From contig NZ_JAKVRD010000022.1 in the NCBI RefSeq assembly GCF_022814865.1, positions 1-62,483 of the forward strand: a stretch of DNA of 62,483 nt. The letters are read 5' to 3'. The notes under the pieces were generated by a model. The model did not search any database, was not told where the DNA came from, and was given only the letters and a program-made list of their open reading frames with translations. This document shows, in pieces, positions 8,128-16,203 of the stretch; position 1 is the first letter of the stretch; each line of letters starts with the position of its first letter. The stretch is from Shimia aestuarii (GTDB lineage Bacteria > Pseudomonadota > Alphaproteobacteria > Rhodobacterales > Rhodobacteraceae). Both the position numbers and the translations under genes were made by a program.

Positions 8128-8210
8128 GGGGCGCTGGGCTGTTCCGTGCCTTGATGGCGCGCGGTTTGCTGTCCCTTTTGTCCGATCAAGAGATAATCAG
8201 GAGGAAAGTA

Positions 8211-8384
8211 ATGTATACCAAAGTTAAAGAAGCTATTGAGAACTCTATCTCTCTCGAGAAAAGCGCGTTCAAGATCCCGCGCGAACTGGGCGATCTCAAG
8301 AAGGAAGTACGTATTACCGAGCCTCTGACCGAGGAACAGTATGAAGAGCTTCTGACCATGACAGGCCCGCCGCAGACGGCCTAA
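8211..8384 (+). CDS. 57-residue peptide, paralogue 2
   Basis: The second copy of the small gene, again 57 residues, preceded by a perfect AGGAGG 4 nt before the ATG. The N-terminal half has diverged (VKEAIENSISLEKSAFK) while DLKK at 28-31, the EPL..EQ.. stretch at 37-43 and the tail ELLTMTGPPQTA are kept. The pattern of a variable front and a constant back is the reverse of most peptide precursors, in which the leader is the conserved part. A strong rho-independent terminator follows 28 bp after the stop, so the two peptides probably form one short transcript. Function unknown. Confidence 0.72.
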   Translation: MYTKVKEAIENSISLEKSAFKIPRELGDLKKEVRITEPLTEEQYEELLTMTGPPQTA

Positions 8385-8412
8385 GGTTTTTCGTCCGATT
8401 ACATCGATCTTG

Positions 8413-8450
8413 AACCGGCAGCGCGCTATCACACGCTGCCGGTTTTTCTT
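8413..8450 (+). terminator. Rho-independent terminator after the two peptide genes
   Basis: A perfect 11-bp stem (AACCGGCAGCG at 8413-8423 with CGCTGCCGGTT at 8434-8444), a 10-nt loop and a T-rich run to 8450. It closes the plus-strand peptide unit. Confidence 0.85.
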
Positions 8451-8534
8451 TGAAGGTTACAGATTTGGCGGTACTGGGCGCGATTGCCGTTCGCAGCCGA
8501 AAGCAGCCTAAAAGTGTGTCCTACGGCGATCTGC

Positions 8535-9194
8535 TCATCCGGGGCTCGGCAGTGCTGAGCCAGCACCGCTGGTATTCGCCTCCGCTTGCCGGGATTGCGC
8601 GCGCTTGAACCCGTCGCGATCCTTCAGTCGGTCAAGATAGGCGCGTGTTTGCGGCGCATAGTCTGAGGCCGCCCCGGTGAACTCTCCAAGGTAAAGCGCA
8701 TAGCCCACTGCGATATCTGCGACCGTGAAGCGATCCGCGACAAGCCATTCCCGACCGTCAATATGCTGATCGAGCCACCTTAGCCGCGCGAGGTACCATG
8801 CCCGATAGTCCCCGGCGACCTGTGGCTGTTTGCGCTCGTCCGGCTCAAAGACGCCGTAGCGCAGCATGAGCGCTTGCGGAAATGTAAGCGTTGCGTCGCT
8901 TTGATGTAGCCAGTTGAGATAGGCGCCATAGTCGGGATGATTTGAGGCAACGGACAGATTTGGCGCATAGCGATCTGCGAGGTATTGGCACATCGCGGCG
9001 CTCTCGGTCATACTGGTTTTTCCGTCCTTGAGGAATGGCACGGTGCCCAGTGGATTCACATCAAAATAGGGTTTGTGAAAGGCGCGCGGTGGGAAAGGAA
9101 GGACCACAAGGTCATAGTCCAGTTCCATTTCCTCCAAGGCCCAGAGCGGTCGAAAAGAACGGGCATCCAGACAATGCCATAGGGTAACGGTCAT
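8535..9194 (-). CDS. Glutathione S-transferase family protein
   Basis: A 219-residue soluble protein with a thioredoxin-like N-terminal domain and an all-helical C-terminal domain. The N-terminal half contains the glutathione-binding cis-proline segment GTVPFLKDGKTSMTESAAMC, with the Glu-Ser pair that contacts the gamma-glutamyl group. The C-terminal half contains the capping motif RFTVADIAVGYAL. It is the last gene of the minus-strand acyl-CoA operon and overlaps the biotin carboxylase stop by 4 bp, so it is translationally coupled. GSTs in catabolic operons may remove reactive intermediates or act as isomerases; the substrate cannot be read from sequence. Confidence 0.9.
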   Translation of the reverse strand: MTVTLWHCLDARSFRPLWALEEMELDYDLVVLPFPPRAFHKPYFDVNPLGTVPFLKDGKTSMTESAAMCQYLADRYAPNLSVASNHPDYGAYLNWLHQSDATLTFPQALMLRYGVFEPDERKQPQVAGDYRAWYLARLRWLDQHIDGREWLVADRFTVADIAVGYALYLGEFTGAASDYAPQTRAYLDRLKDRDGFKRAQSRQAEANTSGAGSALPSPG

Positions 9195-11191
9195 ACGTGT
9201 GACTCCGATGAATCTGTGGCGTCGGGTGAAACAGTCGCAAGAAGCTGGCGCATCCGGACTTGATCTCCTTCGCGGATTGGTAGCTCTGAAAGAGTGCCGT
9301 CGATATCTGCTTTGATGGGATGTTCCATCTTCATCGCTTCAAGAACCGCGAGGGTTTGACCCCTTGCAACCCGCTCACCGGGTTTGGCGCGCAATGCAAC
9401 GATTGCGCCATCCATGGGGGCCAAGAGGCGCCCGCTTCCCGTGGCTCGCGCGCTGGCCTTCGGGGCATGGGTGATGTTCTCGAAGTGGACCGCCCCAGAA
9501 GGAGTCTCAAGGTGTAGAATATCGCCATCTAGGACGAACGAGCGCTTACGGCGCACGCCGTCCAACATATAGATACATTGGTGGTCTCCCACCTCGACAA
9601 GGTCGAGGCTGACTTTTCCCGCATCGCTTTGCACTTCGTATGAGAGCGTGTCCCTCTCGCGCACAACTGAGAGGTTTAGCGCGACCTCTCCAGTCTCGCT
9701 CCGGAAACGATAGCGCCAAGGTGTGGCTGGCGTGTTTCGCCAATCTTGCAAGTCCTGATGAGCGGCCCTTGTGGAAGTATGGGTGAGAGCTGTGGCCAAA
9801 GCACAGCTTTCCATATCCGGCGCAACAGCGCGCAATGTGGTGTCCTCCGTAAAGACGGACCCTAGGAAGTCGGTGGTCGCTTCGCCCTCGGCGAATGTCG
9901 GGTGACGCAAGACTTTCGCTAGGAACGCGAGGTTGTTCCGCACGCCAAGCAAAGATGTCTCCTCGACCGCGCGCGCAAGCTTGCGCCGGGTGTCCTCGCG
10001 GGTCGCGCCCGATGCCACGAGCTTGGCAAGCATCGGGTCGTAGTGCGATGAGACCGCTTGACCGGTCGCGATACCGCTATCCATCCGCAGCCCCGGTCCT
10101 TCGGCAGGCTGCCAATGCAAAATAGGCCCGGTCTGCGGCAAGAACCCGTTCTGTGGATCTTCCGCGTACAAGCGTACTTCCATGGCCCAGCCAGAGAAGG
10201 TGATCTCGTCTTGTGCAAGGGGCAGGGTCTCTCCCTGCGCCACACGAAGTTGCCACTCGACAAGGTCGAGACCGGTGATCGCTTCGGTGACAGGATGTTC
10301 GACCTGGAGGCGTGTATTCATCTCGAGGAAGTAGAACGCGCCCTCGGTATCGACGAGGAATTCCACCGTGCCTGCGCCGCGATAGTCACAGGCTCGCGCC
10401 GCATCAACCGCCGCCGCCCCCATTTTCGCGCGCAACTTCGGGGTGACGAACGGAGAGGGCGCTTCTTCGACGACCTTCTGGTGACGGCGTTGAATAGAGC
10501 AATCGCGTTCGCCAAGATGCACGACATTGCCTTGGGCATCGGCAAAGACCTGAATCTCGATATGGCGGGGGCTAAGCACGGCGCGTTCGAGGATCAACTC
10601 GTCCGAACCGAAGGCAGAAAGCGCCTCTGAGCGGGCGGCCACAAGGTTCTCGGCAACCTGAGACGGTTCCGTTACGATCCGCATGCCGCGTCCGCCTCCT
10701 CCGGCGGAGGCCTTGATCATCAAGGGAAATCCGATACGCGCGGCTTCTTCGAGAAGCGTGTCATCCGATTGATCCGCGCCTTGGTAGCCCGGCACACAGG
10801 GCACGCCCGCCTCAAGCATTGCGAGCTTGGAGAGGCGTTTCGACCCCATGAGCGCGATGGCTTCCGGGGAGGGGCCAATAAAGACCAGCCCGGCCTCGCC
10901 GCAGGCACGCGCGAAATCCGCGTTCTCAGACAGGAACCCGTAGCCGGGATGCACAGCCTCGGCACCAGTGCTGCGCGCCGCGTCGAGGATGGCCTCGGGG
11001 TTCAGATAGCTCTCCCCGACCGCGGCAGCACCAATCAGCACCGCTTCGTCGGCAGCCTGCACATGTGGTGCGTCCTTGTCGGCCTCTGAGTAGACTGCAA
11101 CCGTGCGAAACCCTAAATCATGGGCAGTGCGGATCACCCGCATAGCGATCTCGCCGCGATTGGCGATCAGGATCTTGTCGAACCTCGTCAT
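9191..11191 (-). CDS. Biotin carboxylase/BCCP subunit of an acyl-CoA carboxylase (MCC-alpha-like)
   Basis: A 666-residue protein, the usual length of methylcrotonyl-CoA carboxylase alpha subunits. The biotin carboxylase domain starts with ILIANRGEIAMRVIRTA, the ATP-grasp core contains KASAGGGGRGMRIV and ERDCSIQRRHQKVVEEAP, and FLEMNTRLQVEHPVTE is present. A middle BT-like domain follows, and the biotinyl domain near the C terminus has AVLEAMKMEHPI with the biotin lysine at about residue 621. It would carboxylate biotin with ATP and bicarbonate for the carboxyltransferase encoded at 12375-13982. The substrate (methylcrotonyl-, geranyl- or another enoyl- or acyl-CoA) is not decided by sequence; the usual leucine-pathway partners are absent. 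Confidence 0.9.
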   Translation of the reverse strand: MTRFDKILIANRGEIAMRVIRTAHDLGFRTVAVYSEADKDAPHVQAADEAVLIGAAAVGESYLNPEAILDAARSTGAEAVHPGYGFLSENADFARACGEAGLVFIGPSPEAIALMGSKRLSKLAMLEAGVPCVPGYQGADQSDDTLLEEAARIGFPLMIKASAGGGGRGMRIVTEPSQVAENLVAARSEALSAFGSDELILERAVLSPRHIEIQVFADAQGNVVHLGERDCSIQRRHQKVVEEAPSPFVTPKLRAKMGAAAVDAARACDYRGAGTVEFLVDTEGAFYFLEMNTRLQVEHPVTEAITGLDLVEWQLRVAQGETLPLAQDEITFSGWAMEVRLYAEDPQNGFLPQTGPILHWQPAEGPGLRMDSGIATGQAVSSHYDPMLAKLVASGATREDTRRKLARAVEETSLLGVRNNLAFLAKVLRHPTFAEGEATTDFLGSVFTEDTTLRAVAPDMESCALATALTHTSTRAAHQDLQDWRNTPATPWRYRFRSETGEVALNLSVVRERDTLSYEVQSDAGKVSLDLVEVGDHQCIYMLDGVRRKRSFVLDGDILHLETPSGAVHFENITHAPKASARATGSGRLLAPMDGAIVALRAKPGERVARGQTLAVLEAMKMEHPIKADIDGTLSELPIREGDQVRMRQLLATVSPDATDSSESHV

Positions 11192-11208
11192 TTTGCGCTC
11201 CCTAGATC

Positions 11209-12363
11209 CTAGCCGCGCCCTGGCGCGATCCCCATCAGCTTGCAGATGATGCCTTGCATGATCTCATCCGCACCGCCGCCAATCGGCACGATGCGCAGAT
11301 CGCGGTAGAGCTGGTTCACGAGACTGTCCTCAACATATCCCATCCCGCCCCAGAACTGCAGGCATTGATCGGGGATCGTGCGCGTCAGGCGCCCAGCCTT
11401 GAGCTTTGCCATCGACGCCAGAAGCGTGACATCCTGCCCGGCAACATACGCCTCGGTCGCACGGTACGTGAGCGCACGTAGAGCCTCGACCTCGGTCTGC
11501 ATCTCTGCGAGCTGGAAATGCACCATCTGATTGTCGAGGATCGAACGTCCAAAGGCTTTGCGGTCTCGCGTGTACTCGATGGTTGAACTTACACAGAGCT
11601 CGAGCCCCTTGATCGTCATCGCGGCGCCGAAGAGGCGCTCCTCCTGGAACTGCTGCATCTGGTAGGTAAAGCCCATGCCTTCCTCACCGATGCGAAACCG
11701 TTTCGGCACGCGCACGTTGTCAAAGAACACCGGGGCTGTGTCTGATCCACGCATACCAAGTTTCTTGAGCTTTGCGCCGGTGCTCACACCTGGCGTGTCG
11801 GCAGGCACAATAATGAGGGATTTGTTCCTGTGCCGATCCGCATCGCCGGTATTGGCGAGCACACAGAAGAAATCCGCCTGTGTCGAATTGGTAATCCACA
11901 TCTTTTGGCCGTTGATGATGTAGTCGTCCCCATCGCTCTCGGCACGGGTCTTGATAGCGGCGACATCGGATCCCGCATGTGGCTCCGAAACGGCGATCGA
12001 AGCGATCTTCTCGCCGCTGATAGCAGGCGTCAGGAACTCATCGCGCAATGCGTCGCTGCCGTGCAGGGCAAGCGCCGGGGTGGCCATGTTGGTATGTGCC
12101 CCCACCGCCATGCCGATGGCACCAGCGCGCGCGCCGCCAATCTCCTCGGCAAAGATGGTCTCAAAGCTATAGTCGAGCGCCAGCCCGCCATTGGCCTCGG
12201 GACGCGAAATACCCAGAAGGCCGAGCGCGCCAAGCTTGGCAAAGATGTCGTGTAGCGGCATCGCGCCTTCTTTTTCCCAAGCCTCGCAATGCGGGTTGAT
12301 TTCAGTTTCGACAAAACGTCGGACCGTTTCGCGCAGGTCTTTCTGTTCCTGTGACTCGAGCAT
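11209..12363 (-). CDS. Acyl-CoA dehydrogenase
   Basis: A 384-residue FAD flavoprotein of the acyl-CoA dehydrogenase family. It shows AVSEPHAGSDVAAIKT and the substrate/FAD loop KMWITNSTQADFF, and near the C terminus QFWGGMGYVEDS with a YRDLRIVPIGGGADEI segment. The position that holds the catalytic Glu in medium-chain enzymes (YEGT) is here GGGA; a Glu in FQEERLFGA on helix G, as in isovaleryl-CoA dehydrogenase, is the likely base. That suggests a branched or beta-substituted substrate. It sits between carboxyltransferase and biotin carboxylase genes with gaps of 11 and 17 bp. It probably makes the enoyl-CoA that is then carboxylated. Confidence 0.9.
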   Translation of the reverse strand: MLESQEQKDLRETVRRFVETEINPHCEAWEKEGAMPLHDIFAKLGALGLLGISRPEANGGLALDYSFETIFAEEIGGARAGAIGMAVGAHTNMATPALALHGSDALRDEFLTPAISGEKIASIAVSEPHAGSDVAAIKTRAESDGDDYIINGQKMWITNSTQADFFCVLANTGDADRHRNKSLIIVPADTPGVSTGAKLKKLGMRGSDTAPVFFDNVRVPKRFRIGEEGMGFTYQMQQFQEERLFGAAMTIKGLELCVSSTIEYTRDRKAFGRSILDNQMVHFQLAEMQTEVEALRALTYRATEAYVAGQDVTLLASMAKLKAGRLTRTIPDQCLQFWGGMGYVEDSLVNQLYRDLRIVPIGGGADEIMQGIICKLMGIAPGRG

Positions 12364-12374
12364 GGTGTCCTCCC

Positions 12375-13982
12375 TCAGAACCGTGCGATGCCAAAACTAT
12401 TGGCGTTGAGATCCCGCCGCTCGGCGCAGCGGCAGATGTCGAGAACGTAGGCCAGGATGCGCCGCGTATCGCGCGGATCAATCAGGCCGTCGTCTTCCAT
12501 TCGTGCGGTAGAGGCGAGCGCGGAGGTCTGGGCCTCCATCATGTCGCGGGTTTGGGCTTCCATCGCCGTGAGCTTCGCCTCGTCCACTGCGCCTGCCTTG
12601 GCCATCTTTGCCTCGGCCACGATACGCAGGACCATTCCAGCCTGCGCCCCGCCCATGACCGCGGTGCGGCTATTGGGCCATGAGAACAGGAAGCGCGGAT
12701 CAAAGCCGCGACCGCACATAGCATAGTTCCCGGCGCCATAAGAGCCGCCAACATTGATTGAGATCTTCGGTACTTTCGCGTTGGCCACCGCTTGGATCAT
12801 CTTCGAGCCATGTTTGATGATGCCGTTCCTCTCGGGATCGGTGCCGACGAGAAAGCCGGTGATATTGTGCAAGAACAGGATTGGGATACCCGCCTGTTCA
12901 CAAAGCTGGATGAACTGCCCACCCTTCGCCGCGCCCGGCGCGGTGATCGGTCCGTTGTTGGCAATCACCCCACAGGGCTGCCCCTCGATACGAATATGGC
13001 CACAGATTGTCTGGGCGTCATATTCGGGTTTGAAATCGAGGAAGTCCGAGCCGTCCGCGATCCGCGCAATGATCTCGCGACAATCATAAGGTTGTTTCGG
13101 ATCGGCGGGCACCACGCCAACAAGCTCTTCGGCGGAGAACTTCGGTTCGCTGAAACCAGTGTTGGTGTTGTGCGCCGATTGCCAGCCGAGATTGGCGAGA
13201 ATGTCGCGTGCAATGCGGATGCCGTCGGCATCGTCCTCGGCAAGGTAGTCTCCGACGCCCGAGATCTGCGTATGCATCTCTGCACCACCAAGCTCTTCAT
13301 CCGTCGCAACCTCGCCCGTCGCGGCCTTGAGGAGGGGCGGGCCGGCGAGGTAGGTCGTTGCCTGCTGCTTCACCATGATGATGTAATCCGAGAGGCCCGG
13401 TTGGTATGCGCCACCCGCCGTCGCCGAGCCATGCACGACCGTGATTTGCGGCAGACCCGCCGCCGACATGCGCGCTTGATTGGCAAAGGCGCGTCCGCCC
13501 TCTACGAACATTTCCGCCGCATGAGCAAGGTTCGCACCGCCCGATTGCGCAAGTGTCACCACGGGGAGCTTGTTCTCGAGCGCGATCTCCTGAAGCCGGA
13601 GTTTCTTGCGCAGGCCCACGGGAGAGATCGTGCCGCCTTTGATCGCAAAGTTATCGACGATGACAACGGCCCGCGTCCCCGATATGTAACCGATCCCCGC
13701 GATACAGCCTGCACCCGCGCCGGTGCCATCCTTATCGTCGAACATTTTGTAGCCTGCGAGTGCGCTTAACTCGAGAAAGGGAGACCCGGAATCCAAGAGA
13801 AGATTGAGCCGGTCTCGCGGCATGAGGTTGCCGCGTTTCTCGTATCTCGGGCGTGCAGCCTCGGCGGCCTCTTCGACCTTTGCTTCTATGGCGCGGAAGT
13901 GATCGACATGAGCCTGCATCGCCTCGGCGTTGGCGTGGAACTCGGGCGAATGCGGGTCAAGGAGGCTCTCGAGTTTCGGCAT
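12375..13982 (-). CDS. Acyl-CoA carboxylase carboxyltransferase (beta) subunit
   Basis: A 535-residue carboxyltransferase, matching the usual MCC-beta length. It has the N-terminal acyl-CoA and C-terminal carboxybiotin crotonase-like halves: RGNLMPRDRLNLLLDSGSPF, AQSGGANLAHAAEMF, HGSATAGGAYQPGLSDY, then ITGFLVGTDPERNG and NVGGSYGAGNYAMCGR. WPNSRTAVMGGAQAGMVL differs from the GGEQAA I remember for typical MCC-beta, so a different substrate is possible. The ATG at 13982 has AGGAGAG 8 nt upstream; an upstream in-frame extension to 14075 runs into the neighbouring gene and is unlikely. It partners the biotin carboxylase encoded two genes downstream. Confidence 0.88.
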   Translation of the reverse strand: MPKLESLLDPHSPEFHANAEAMQAHVDHFRAIEAKVEEAAEAARPRYEKRGNLMPRDRLNLLLDSGSPFLELSALAGYKMFDDKDGTGAGAGCIAGIGYISGTRAVVIVDNFAIKGGTISPVGLRKKLRLQEIALENKLPVVTLAQSGGANLAHAAEMFVEGGRAFANQARMSAAGLPQITVVHGSATAGGAYQPGLSDYIIMVKQQATTYLAGPPLLKAATGEVATDEELGGAEMHTQISGVGDYLAEDDADGIRIARDILANLGWQSAHNTNTGFSEPKFSAEELVGVVPADPKQPYDCREIIARIADGSDFLDFKPEYDAQTICGHIRIEGQPCGVIANNGPITAPGAAKGGQFIQLCEQAGIPILFLHNITGFLVGTDPERNGIIKHGSKMIQAVANAKVPKISINVGGSYGAGNYAMCGRGFDPRFLFSWPNSRTAVMGGAQAGMVLRIVAEAKMAKAGAVDEAKLTAMEAQTRDMMEAQTSALASTARMEDDGLIDPRDTRRILAYVLDICRCAERRDLNANSFGIARF

Positions 13983-14004
13983 GTGGGTCTCTCCTGAAAA
14001 CGGT

Positions 14005-14859
14005 TCAGAGGAACAGGGCGCGGGCCTCGTCCGGTGAGGCGATGCTACGACCGGACTCTTCGGCGATCTTGGCAAGCGCCTCGATCAAGGGTCCATTGCC
14101 TGAGGTGCGGCTCCCGTCGGGGAGGTAGAAGGTATCCTCAACCCCTGTGCGCAGGTGGCCGCCCAACTCGGCGACCCGGCGGTGCACAGGCCAGATTTCC
14201 TGACGCCCGATCAATGTCGCCTGCCATCGCGCGTCCTTGGCCATGTATTTGCGCAGGAGCGGCAGGAGCTCCGCGTCGCAGGGCATGCCCGAGGCGACGC
14301 CCATCACGAGGTTGATATCGGCCTGATCGACAAGGTCAACTTGCCGGAACATCTCGACCGAGCGCACGATCCCAAGGTCGAAGCACTCGAACTCGGGCCG
14401 CGTGCCTGTTTCGCGCATTACAGCGAGCAGCTCCTCAATCTTCTCTACCGGGTTCTGGAAGAGCATTGGCGGCCAGGCCCAGCTTCCGTCGGATTTGGCT
14501 TTGAGGTAGTTGAGGCTCCCGGCGTTGCAGGCGGCGATTTCGGGTTTCGCGGCCCTGAGGCAGGCGATCGGGCCGCTTTGGTCGCTATCCATGGTGCCGG
14601 TGGTGAAATTCAGGATCACGCCGGGGCAGGCGGCGCGCACCGCGTCTGCGATCTCGGTGGCGACAGACGGATCCCATGACATGAGATGCCCCTTGCCCGG
14701 TTCCTGCTGGCGGAAATGCATGTGAATGACGGAGGCCCCGGCATCATAGGCCTCGCGCGACGCCTGCGCCATTTCCTCCGGAGTGACGGGGACCGGGTGT
14801 TGCTTTGGGTTGGTAAGGACGCCCGTGACGGCGCAGGTGATAACGACTTTGTCTGACAT
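14005..14859 (-). CDS. beta-keto acid cleavage enzyme (BKACE, DUF849 family)
   Basis: A 284-residue TIM-barrel protein of the 3-keto-5-aminohexanoate cleavage enzyme family. It starts MSDKVVITCAVTGVLTNP and carries the zinc-binding H-x-H of SVIHMHFRQQEP, followed by ILNFTTGT and VMGVASGMPCDAELL. BKACEs condense a beta-keto acid with acetyl-CoA to give acetoacetate and a shorter acyl-CoA. The ATG at 14859 is preceded by GGGAGGG and is preferred over an upstream in-frame ATG at 14949. It is the first gene of the minus-strand operon with the acyl-CoA carboxylase, and its presence in place of an HMG-CoA lyase is unusual. Substrate unknown. Confidence 0.88.
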   Translation of the reverse strand: MSDKVVITCAVTGVLTNPKQHPVPVTPEEMAQASREAYDAGASVIHMHFRQQEPGKGHLMSWDPSVATEIADAVRAACPGVILNFTTGTMDSDQSGPIACLRAAKPEIAACNAGSLNYLKAKSDGSWAWPPMLFQNPVEKIEELLAVMRETGTRPEFECFDLGIVRSVEMFRQVDLVDQADINLVMGVASGMPCDAELLPLLRKYMAKDARWQATLIGRQEIWPVHRRVAELGGHLRTGVEDTFYLPDGSRTSGNGPLIEALAKIAEESGRSIASPDEARALFL

Positions 14860-14940
14860 TGCTTTCCCTCCCACGGAACCAGCAGGACGCAACGGCGATT
14901 CCCGGTTGATCTTGCCATCAGGGTAAAGTTCAAACAGTAT

Positions 14941-14958
14941 ACCAAGCAAGCGCTTGGT
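14941..14958. promoter_or_regulatory. Palindromic operator between the two acyl-CoA catabolic units
   Basis: ACCAAGC and GCTTGGT are inverted around a 4-bp spacer, and the inner CAAGCGCTTG at 14947-14956 is a perfect 10-bp palindrome. It lies in the 164-bp divergent region between the BKACE gene and the plus-strand acyl-CoA dehydrogenase, whose downstream neighbour is a TetR regulator. CAAG..CTTG elements are common for TetR repressors of acyl-CoA catabolism, so this is the likely operator for the whole locus. No binding evidence. Confidence 0.55.
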
Positions 14959-15023
14959 TGGGAATCTTTCTATGACGTTGGGTCACAGCTGGGTGCGGGT
15001 TTGTGTGAAAGGAATGATGGCCG

Positions 15024-16175
15024 ATGTCCCTGAGCTATTTCAACGAGACCCACGAGATGGTGCGCGATGCCGCGCGGCGCTTTGTCGAACGCGAGGTGAA
15101 ACCCTACGTAGATGATTGGGAAGAGGCCGGGCACTTTCCGCGCGACCTATATGAAAAGGCCGGTGCGCTCGGTCTTCTTGGCATTGGTTATCCAGAAGAC
15201 ATTGGTGGCTCAGGTGGCGACGTGTTTCAGAAGGTTGCTTGGATCGAAGAGTTGATGCGTGCGGGGTCAGGTGGTCTTGCCGCGAGCCTTGGGTCACTCG
15301 ATATCGGCTTGCCGCCGATGGTGCGCTTTGGGTCAGAGGATTTGCGGCGCAAGGTCGTGCCACAGGTACTCTCGGGCGAGAAGATCGCGGCCCTTGCAAT
15401 CACCGAGCCTGGCGGCGGCTCGGATGTCGCCAACCTCCAGACCAAAGCCCACCGCGAGATGGTCAATGGGCGAGAGGTTTTCGTCGTCAATGGTGCCAAG
15501 ACCTTTATCACGAGCGGCTGTCGTGCGGATTTCTACACGGTCGCGGTGCGCACGGGCGCGGAAGGCTATGGTGGTGTGAGCCTCCTGCTTGTGCCGCGCG
15601 AGACACCGGGGTTTTCAGCAAGCGCACCGCTTCGCAAGATGGGTTGGTGGGCGTCCGACACTGCGGAGTTGAGCTTTGAGAACTGCGTCGTGCCGGTCGA
15701 AAACCTCATTGGGGAAGAGAACCAAGGCTTCCGCATCATCACATCCAACTTCCAATCAGAGCGCCTGACACTTGCTGTCATGGCGAACATGACCGGGGAA
15801 CTCGCCTTTGAGGCGGCGCGCGCGTATGCACAAGAACGAAAGGCCTTTGGCGCAGCCCTGACAGCGCATCAAACCATCCGCCACAAGCTTGCCGATATGG
15901 CGACGTTGCTCGAAGCGAGTCGCGAGTTTACCTACCGCTGCGCCGCTCGGATGGAGGCCGGAGAGGTGATCTTCAAGGAAATTTCCATGGCCAAGAACGT
16001 CGCCACAGATATGTGCGACAAGGTGACATATGACGCTGTGCAGATCCTTGGCGGCATGGGGTATATGCGCGAGACACTGGTCGAGCGGCTCTATCGCGAT
16101 GCGCGCATTCTATCGATCGGTGGTGGCACGCGCGAGATCATGAACGAGATCATTGCGAAACAACTCTCTCTATGA
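15024..16175 (+). CDS. Acyl-CoA dehydrogenase
   Basis: A second acyl-CoA dehydrogenase of 383 residues, divergent from the carboxylase operon. FAD and substrate motifs are AITEPGGGSDVANLQT and KTFITSGCRADFYTVA, and the C-terminal part has QILGGMGYMRET and YRDARILSIGGGTREI. As in the other copy, the medium-chain catalytic Glu position is replaced by glycine and a Glu in FQSERLTLA on helix G is the probable base, as in isovaleryl-CoA dehydrogenase. The two enzymes differ widely, so they probably act at different steps or on different chain lengths. A TetR gene starts 28 bp downstream in the same direction. Confidence 0.9.
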   Translation: MSLSYFNETHEMVRDAARRFVEREVKPYVDDWEEAGHFPRDLYEKAGALGLLGIGYPEDIGGSGGDVFQKVAWIEELMRAGSGGLAASLGSLDIGLPPMVRFGSEDLRRKVVPQVLSGEKIAALAITEPGGGSDVANLQTKAHREMVNGREVFVVNGAKTFITSGCRADFYTVAVRTGAEGYGGVSLLLVPRETPGFSASAPLRKMGWWASDTAELSFENCVVPVENLIGEENQGFRIITSNFQSERLTLAVMANMTGELAFEAARAYAQERKAFGAALTAHQTIRHKLADMATLLEASREFTYRCAARMEAGEVIFKEISMAKNVATDMCDKVTYDAVQILGGMGYMRETLVERLYRDARILSIGGGTREIMNEIIAKQLSL

Positions 16176-16203
16176 GGGACAGGCACAGGATGGAGATGCG
16201 TCT

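Noticed and set aside
7367..8384. Standard RTX toxin activation locus
   Set aside because: No glycine-rich nonapeptide repeats or type I secretion genes are present, and both catalytic residues of the acyltransferase are missing.
7954..8384. Type II toxin-antitoxin pair
   Set aside because: The two small proteins are paralogues of equal size and resemble neither a toxin nor an antitoxin fold.
12792..13769. 325-residue frame antisense to the carboxyltransferase
   Set aside because: Shadow of an intact carboxyltransferase; composition is Arg/Asp-rich and featureless.
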